64,000 bases of DNA, taken from contig CALSRG010000003.1 of assembly GCA_943788695.1 (NCBI GenBank), forward strand, positions 166,001 to 230,000. The letters run 5' to 3'. The stretch is from an uncultured Flavobacteriaceae bacterium (lineage in GTDB: Bacteria > Bacteroidota > Bacteroidia > Flavobacteriales > Flavobacteriaceae). This document shows positions 60,825 to 64,000 of this stretch, piece after piece (the stretch's first letter is position 1; each line of letters starts with the position of its first letter). The notes beneath the pieces are model-generated. The model searched no databases. It had not been told where the DNA came from and saw nothing but the letters and a program-made list of their open reading frames with translations. The position numbers and the translations under genes are program-made.

Positions 60825-61324
60825 TGATCGACAATCAAAAATTTATTGATGGACTCCCAAAACTTGCGGCTGAAAAGAACAAGGAGAACACGACGTTTTT
60901 TAAGAAATTAAAAAAACGTGCTCCTAAGCATTTGGATCAAATTATGGTTGACCTCCATGAAGAAACTTTTAGCAAAACCGATTGTCTCGATTGTGCCAAT
61001 TGTTGCAAAACAACTGGGCCGCTATTCACCAATAAAGATATTGAACGTATATCGAAGTTGCTCAGACTGAAGCCCACTTCGTTTATTGATCAATTCTTGA
61101 GGTTGGACGAAGAGAATGACTATATACTACAAAGTGTACCATGTGCCTTTTTGGGCGAGGATAACCATTGAAGTATCTATGACCACCGCCCTAAAGCGTG
61201 CCAAGAATTTCCTCACACAGATCGAAAGAAATTCCAACAGATTAGTCATTTAACATTAAAGAATGTTGCGATTTGTCCAGCTGCTTTCAAAATTGTAGAA
61301 GCTATGAAAGCCCGTTCTTTATAA
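60824..61324 (+). pseudogene. YkgJ-family cysteine-cluster protein with an in-frame TGA at a conserved Cys
   Basis: Reads 166 codons from GTG 60824 to TAA 61322-61324 in a single frame except for TGA at 61169-61171. Before it: CLDCANCCKTTGPLF (C-x2-C-x2-CC) and VPCAFLGEDNH. After it: SIYDHRPKACQEFPHTD and VAICPAAFKIVEAM. The family pattern is N-x-C-[ST]-I-Y-x-x-R-P-x-x-C-x-x-F-P, so the TGA sits exactly where the cluster Cys belongs (TGC/TGT to TGA). Options are a nonsense mutation, a base error, or a read-through/selenocysteine codon. YkgJ proteins are thought to bind zinc or an iron-sulfur centre. Confidence 0.8.
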
Positions 61325-61334
61325 TTTATTTTTT

Positions 61335-61342
61335 TATTTTCG
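61335..61342 (+). promoter_or_regulatory. Near-consensus -7 box TATTTTCG before the desaturase-like gene
   Basis: Seven of eight positions fit TAnnTTTG. The ATG at 61347 is four bases downstream, again suggesting a leaderless mRNA. Confidence 0.3.
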
Positions 61343-61346
61343 ACGC

Positions 61347-62183
61347 ATGGAAGTACTACTGAACTATTTTGAAACCATTCCTTCTTTGCACCGATCTATT
61401 ATTTTGGTTGGTGGTTTAGCCTTTTTTTGGTTGTTAGAAGGTGCTTTGCCATTGTTTAAATTCAATTATTCTAAATGGCGTCATGCTCTTCCCAATTTGT
61501 TCTTTACAGTTACTACAATCATAATTAATTTTGCCTTAGCTTTTCTTTTACTAAAGTCTTCGGATTGGGTCATGGCCAATCGCTTTGGCTTATTGAATTG
61601 GGGACCTGATTTACCGTTAGGGATTTATATTATTACTGGCTTGCTGTTGATGGATTTTTTCGGTGCCTATGTGCCGCACTTTATTGAGCATCGTGTAAAA
61701 CCACTTTGGATGATTCATTTGGTACATCACTCTGATCACAAAGTTGATACAACAACCGCAAATCGTCACCATCCATTGGAAAGTGTGGTTCGATTTGTGT
61801 TTACGCTTATTGGTGTTTGGATCATTGGCGCACCTATAGGAATAGTAATGCTGTATCAATCAATTTCATTGGTTGCGACTCAGTTTACTCATGCTAATAT
61901 TTCATTACCCAAAAAGTTGGACAAATGGATAAGTTATGTTTTGGTTTCACCAGATATGCATAAAATTCATCACCATTATGTTTTGCCTTATACAGACTCC
62001 AACTATGGAAACATCTTTTCTGTTTGGGATCGTCTCCTAGGGACTTTTAAAGCCATGGACAGAGAAAAATTAGTTTATGGCGTTGATGTATTTCCAGACG
62101 AAAAAAATAATAGCCGTATTTCATCTTTACTAATTCAGCCTTTTCAACCTTATCAAAAGTCTACTAAAAAGTCTCAATCATAA
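61347..62183 (+). CDS. Sterol desaturase / fatty acid hydroxylase family protein
   Basis: 278 residues. Di-iron membrane oxygenase. About four membrane helices and the His clusters HFIEHRVKPLWMIHLVHHSD, TANRHHPLE and PDMHKIHHHYVLP give the eight-histidine set of the family. Bacterial members hydroxylate or desaturate lipids or carotenoids; the substrate here is unknown. It converges on namZ with a ten-base tail overlap. Confidence 0.88.
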   Translation: MEVLLNYFETIPSLHRSIILVGGLAFFWLLEGALPLFKFNYSKWRHALPNLFFTVTTIIINFALAFLLLKSSDWVMANRFGLLNWGPDLPLGIYIITGLLLMDFFGAYVPHFIEHRVKPLWMIHLVHHSDHKVDTTTANRHHPLESVVRFVFTLIGVWIIGAPIGIVMLYQSISLVATQFTHANISLPKKLDKWISYVLVSPDMHKIHHHYVLPYTDSNYGNIFSVWDRLLGTFKAMDREKLVYGVDVFPDEKNNSRISSLLIQPFQPYQKSTKKSQS

Positions 62184-63358
62184 ATAAGATAGTGCGCTCT
62201 TGTGGCTTTAAATTTTTCCAATCCTTCTTGCCAATCTGCCTTGATGTCTTTTTGAGCTTCCCCTTTCTCAATTGCCGCTCTTAGCCGATGTGTTCCAGCT
62301 AATTTGTGAAAATAATTGTTAAAAAAGGATTTACCACTTTGCTTATAATCTTGGTAGGTTTCAATTAGCCATTCTAGGTTAATATAGTTAAGGTCTTCTG
62401 TGTCAGAAAGATCTCTACCATAACAAAGTTTTCCTTCATGAGGAGGGTGTGTTGCCCCTTGTTGCGCCACTGGCATGAAACTGTAGTTGAATAAAGTCTC
62501 TGACAAGTTAGGACTTCCGAAAACCTCAAATGGATGATCAGTACCGCGTCCCACACTAACATCAGTACCTTCAAACAAGCAAAGACTAGGGTAGAGGTTG
62601 ATAGACTTTGCCGATCTCAAATTAGGGGATGGTCTCAAGGGTAACTCGTATCTTGTTTGATGGGTATAATTTTTTATTGAAACAATCTTAATGTCACAAC
62701 TTAATTTATTTTTCAACCATTTTTCACCGTTTATCATTTGAGCATACTCACCAATGGTCATCCCATAAACGATTGGAACCGGGTGCATGCCCACAAAACT
62801 TTGGTGTTCCAATTCAAGAATAGGTCCATCAATATAGTGAGCATTGGGATTTGGTCGGTCTAAAATAATCAGAGGAATATTTTGCTCGGCACAAGCTTCC
62901 ATTACATAATGCAAAGTTGAGATGTAGGTGTAAAACCTAAGCCCAACATCTTGCAGGTCAAAAACCATTACATCAATTCCTGTGAGTTGCTCGGCAGATG
63001 GTTTAAAGTGGCTGCCGTGAAGAGAATAGATTGGGAGTTGTGTTTTTTCATCAACTTCATCTACAATAACGGCACCGTTTTCCGCAGTCCCACGAAATCC
63101 ATGTTCTGGCGCAAAAACAGCTTTAATGCGGATGTTTAAATAAGATAAACTATCAACCAAATGGACGTAATTGCCTTTGATATTTGGTATAACACTACTC
63201 GCATTAGCAACAATGCCCACCGATTTGTTCATGAGCATAGGCGCATACTTATCGACCTGTTGAACACCAAGAGTTAATTTGTTATCTTGAGCTTGACAAC
63301 TGCAAGTCAAAAAGACAATGAATAAAACTGTATTTTTGAAAATCGATTTCACAACCAT
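62174..63358 (-). CDS. namZ: Exo-beta-N-acetylmuramidase NamZ (DUF1343), lipoprotein
   Basis: 394 residues. Removes N-acetylmuramic acid from the non-reducing ends of peptidoglycan pieces during recycling. The lipobox LTCSC puts it in the envelope. Family motifs are SVGIVANASSV, AVFAPEHGFRGTAENG, MVFDLQDVGLRFYTYISTLH, LDRPNPNAHYIDGP and EGTDVSVGRGTDHPFEVFGSP. I start at ATG 63358, which gives a signal peptide; the earlier ATG at 63412 overlaps the divergent gene. Confidence 0.92.
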   Translation of the reverse strand: MVVKSIFKNTVLFIVFLTCSCQAQDNKLTLGVQQVDKYAPMLMNKSVGIVANASSVIPNIKGNYVHLVDSLSYLNIRIKAVFAPEHGFRGTAENGAVIVDEVDEKTQLPIYSLHGSHFKPSAEQLTGIDVMVFDLQDVGLRFYTYISTLHYVMEACAEQNIPLIILDRPNPNAHYIDGPILELEHQSFVGMHPVPIVYGMTIGEYAQMINGEKWLKNKLSCDIKIVSIKNYTHQTRYELPLRPSPNLRSAKSINLYPSLCLFEGTDVSVGRGTDHPFEVFGSPNLSETLFNYSFMPVAQQGATHPPHEGKLCYGRDLSDTEDLNYINLEWLIETYQDYKQSGKSFFNNYFHKLAGTHRLRAAIEKGEAQKDIKADWQEGLEKFKATRAHYLIYD

Positions 63359-63364
63359 TATAAT

Positions 63365-64000
63365 TTGAAGTTTGAATTTTTTATCGCAAAGCGAATGATC
63401 AGTTCGAAACACTATAAAAGTAGTGTTTCTGCACCGATCATTAAAATTGGTATAGGTGCCATTGCTCTTGGCATGATTGTAATGTTGATTTCAGTAGCTA
63501 CTAGCGCAGGATTGCAGCGCGAGATTCGCAATAAAATCATTGCTTACAAGGGTCACATTGCCATTTCTTATTTTGATGGTAATCGTTCAGAGGAGTCATT
63601 ACAACCACTCGACATATCTTCAGATATATCAAGTCAAATAAATAGCGTTGATGGTGTGCGTCATTACTATTATGAAGCGAATAAATTTGGGATTGTTCGT
63701 ACGGTTGATGATTTTGAAGGTGTTATTTTTAAAGGGGTCGATCATGCATTTCCATGGGAAAATTTTAAAAACTATCTGATAGCAGGAAGATTGCCGGTGT
63801 TTAAAGATTCTTTGAGCAATGAGGTCATTATATCAGAATATTTATCAAACCGTTTGGGTTTAAAACCAGGAGATTCTTTAGAATTGTTTTTTTTAAGGGA
63901 TAATGAAAGTCGTCCTCCCGCACAACGGAAGTTCAATATTGTTGGGATCATCAATTCTGGTTTTCAGGAATTGGATAAAACCTTTCTTTTTGGCGATTTG
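63365..64000 (+). CDS. ABC transporter permease, LolC/FtsX type (cut by window edge)
   Basis: About 212 codons are present. The N terminus reads KFEFFIAKRMISSK, followed by the first membrane helix (APIIKIGIGAIALGMIVMLI) and the large periplasmic MacB-like domain (NKIIAYKGHIAISYFDGN, GVIFKGVDHAFPW, AGRLPVFKDS). These fit the LolC/LolE-like lipoprotein-releasing permeases of Bacteroidetes. An in-frame TTG at 63365 gives the family-like start; the ATG at 63395 would remove FEFFIAKR. The other three helices lie beyond the window. Confidence 0.82.
   Translation, partial: MKFEFFIAKRMISSKHYKSSVSAPIIKIGIGAIALGMIVMLISVATSAGLQREIRNKIIAYKGHIAISYFDGNRSEESLQPLDISSDISSQINSVDGVRHYYYEANKFGIVRTVDDFEGVIFKGVDHAFPWENFKNYLIAGRLPVFKDSLSNEVIISEYLSNRLGLKPGDSLELFFLRDNESRPPAQRKFNIVGIINSGFQELDKTFLFGDL

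Noticed and set aside
61169-61230. A SECIS-like hairpin just after the TGA of the YkgJ gene
   Set aside because: Only a short imperfect stem (CACCGC...GCGTG with a bulge) is seen; it lacks the length and apical loop expected of a bacterial SECIS element.
60824-61324. UGA read as a sense codon in this organism
   Set aside because: Many intact genes in the window end in TGA at the expected place (for example prmA upstream neighbour tpiA, galactose regulator, folate-side genes), and prfA alone does not argue for recoding; a local event is more likely.
1-64000. CRISPR arrays, insertion sequences, prophage genes, rRNA
   Set aside because: No spaced repeat series, transposase, integrase, terminal inverted repeats or rRNA core sequence was seen on either strand.

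Overview
The window is a 64 kb piece of an AT-rich bacterial chromosome from the phylum Bacteroidota, most likely a marine member of the Flavobacteriaceae. This rests on the gene families (long flavobacterial PurM, glutamine synthetase III, two-motif DnaJ, BT_3928-type DoxX protein, fused isobutyryl-CoA mutase, DUF1599/DUF6090/DUF6150 proteins), the gene order purM-prfA-pyrF, and many Bacteroidetes-type promoters with the -7 box TAnnTTTG. There is no phage, transposon, CRISPR array or rRNA operon. One tRNA is present: Arg(ACG).

Layout. 1-6492: 5' end of folP (minus), then a tightly overlapping plus-strand run DUF1599 - DoxX/BT_3928 - ABC permease - tpiA - prmA - clpS - mechanosensitive channel - repeat protein. 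6546-8585: an MDR oxidoreductase and a nitronate monooxygenase. 8582-19396: a galactose locus. A secreted GH2 beta-galactosidase diverges from an operon of GntR-type regulator, galM, Na+/sugar symporter, galK, galT and a clan GH-A glycosidase, with a direct-repeat operator candidate in the divergent gap. Together they free galactose outside the cytoplasm, import it and run it into the Leloir pathway. 19496-23968: an LTA-synthase-like enzyme, a thinly coding stretch with DUF6090, tRNA-Arg, and a cluster of frameshifts that breaks a small minus-strand gene and the start of a Ca2+/Na+ antiporter. 24090-35414: glnA (GSIII), purM, prfA, pyrF, icmF, a DUF1684 lipoprotein, crcB and its small partner, an SDR and a MazG-like protein. 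35411-44971: ilvE, mnmD, an epimerase, grpE-dnaJ, a second MscS channel, an NtrC-like regulator without a DNA-binding domain, an M28 peptidase and a membrane-anchored AraC regulator. 45248-53727: kdsA and a surface-polysaccharide cluster (acyltransferase, aminotransferase, flippase, three glycosyltransferases, FdtA-like isomerase), then ftsE. 53917-58639: a large TPR protein translationally coupled to an outer-membrane barrel. 58640-59133: an unusual RNA/small-peptide element. 59202-64000: amidohydrolase, a YkgJ-type protein with an in-frame TGA at a conserved Cys, a sterol-desaturase-like enzyme, namZ, and the start of an FtsX/LolC-type permease.

The most novel signal is at 58775-59133. Two tandem ORFs of 34 and 33 codons end in related motifs (WHNHRRYS and WNNSRRYSF). 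Each carries, at the same codons, a small hairpin whose paired bases differ but still pair. A single upstream segment (TGAATAGCGTCTA) can pair perfectly with the end of ORF 1, or with the end of ORF 2 through one G-U pair. The element ends in a strong intrinsic terminator. It looks like a dual-peptide or RNA-switch element that I cannot assign to a known class.
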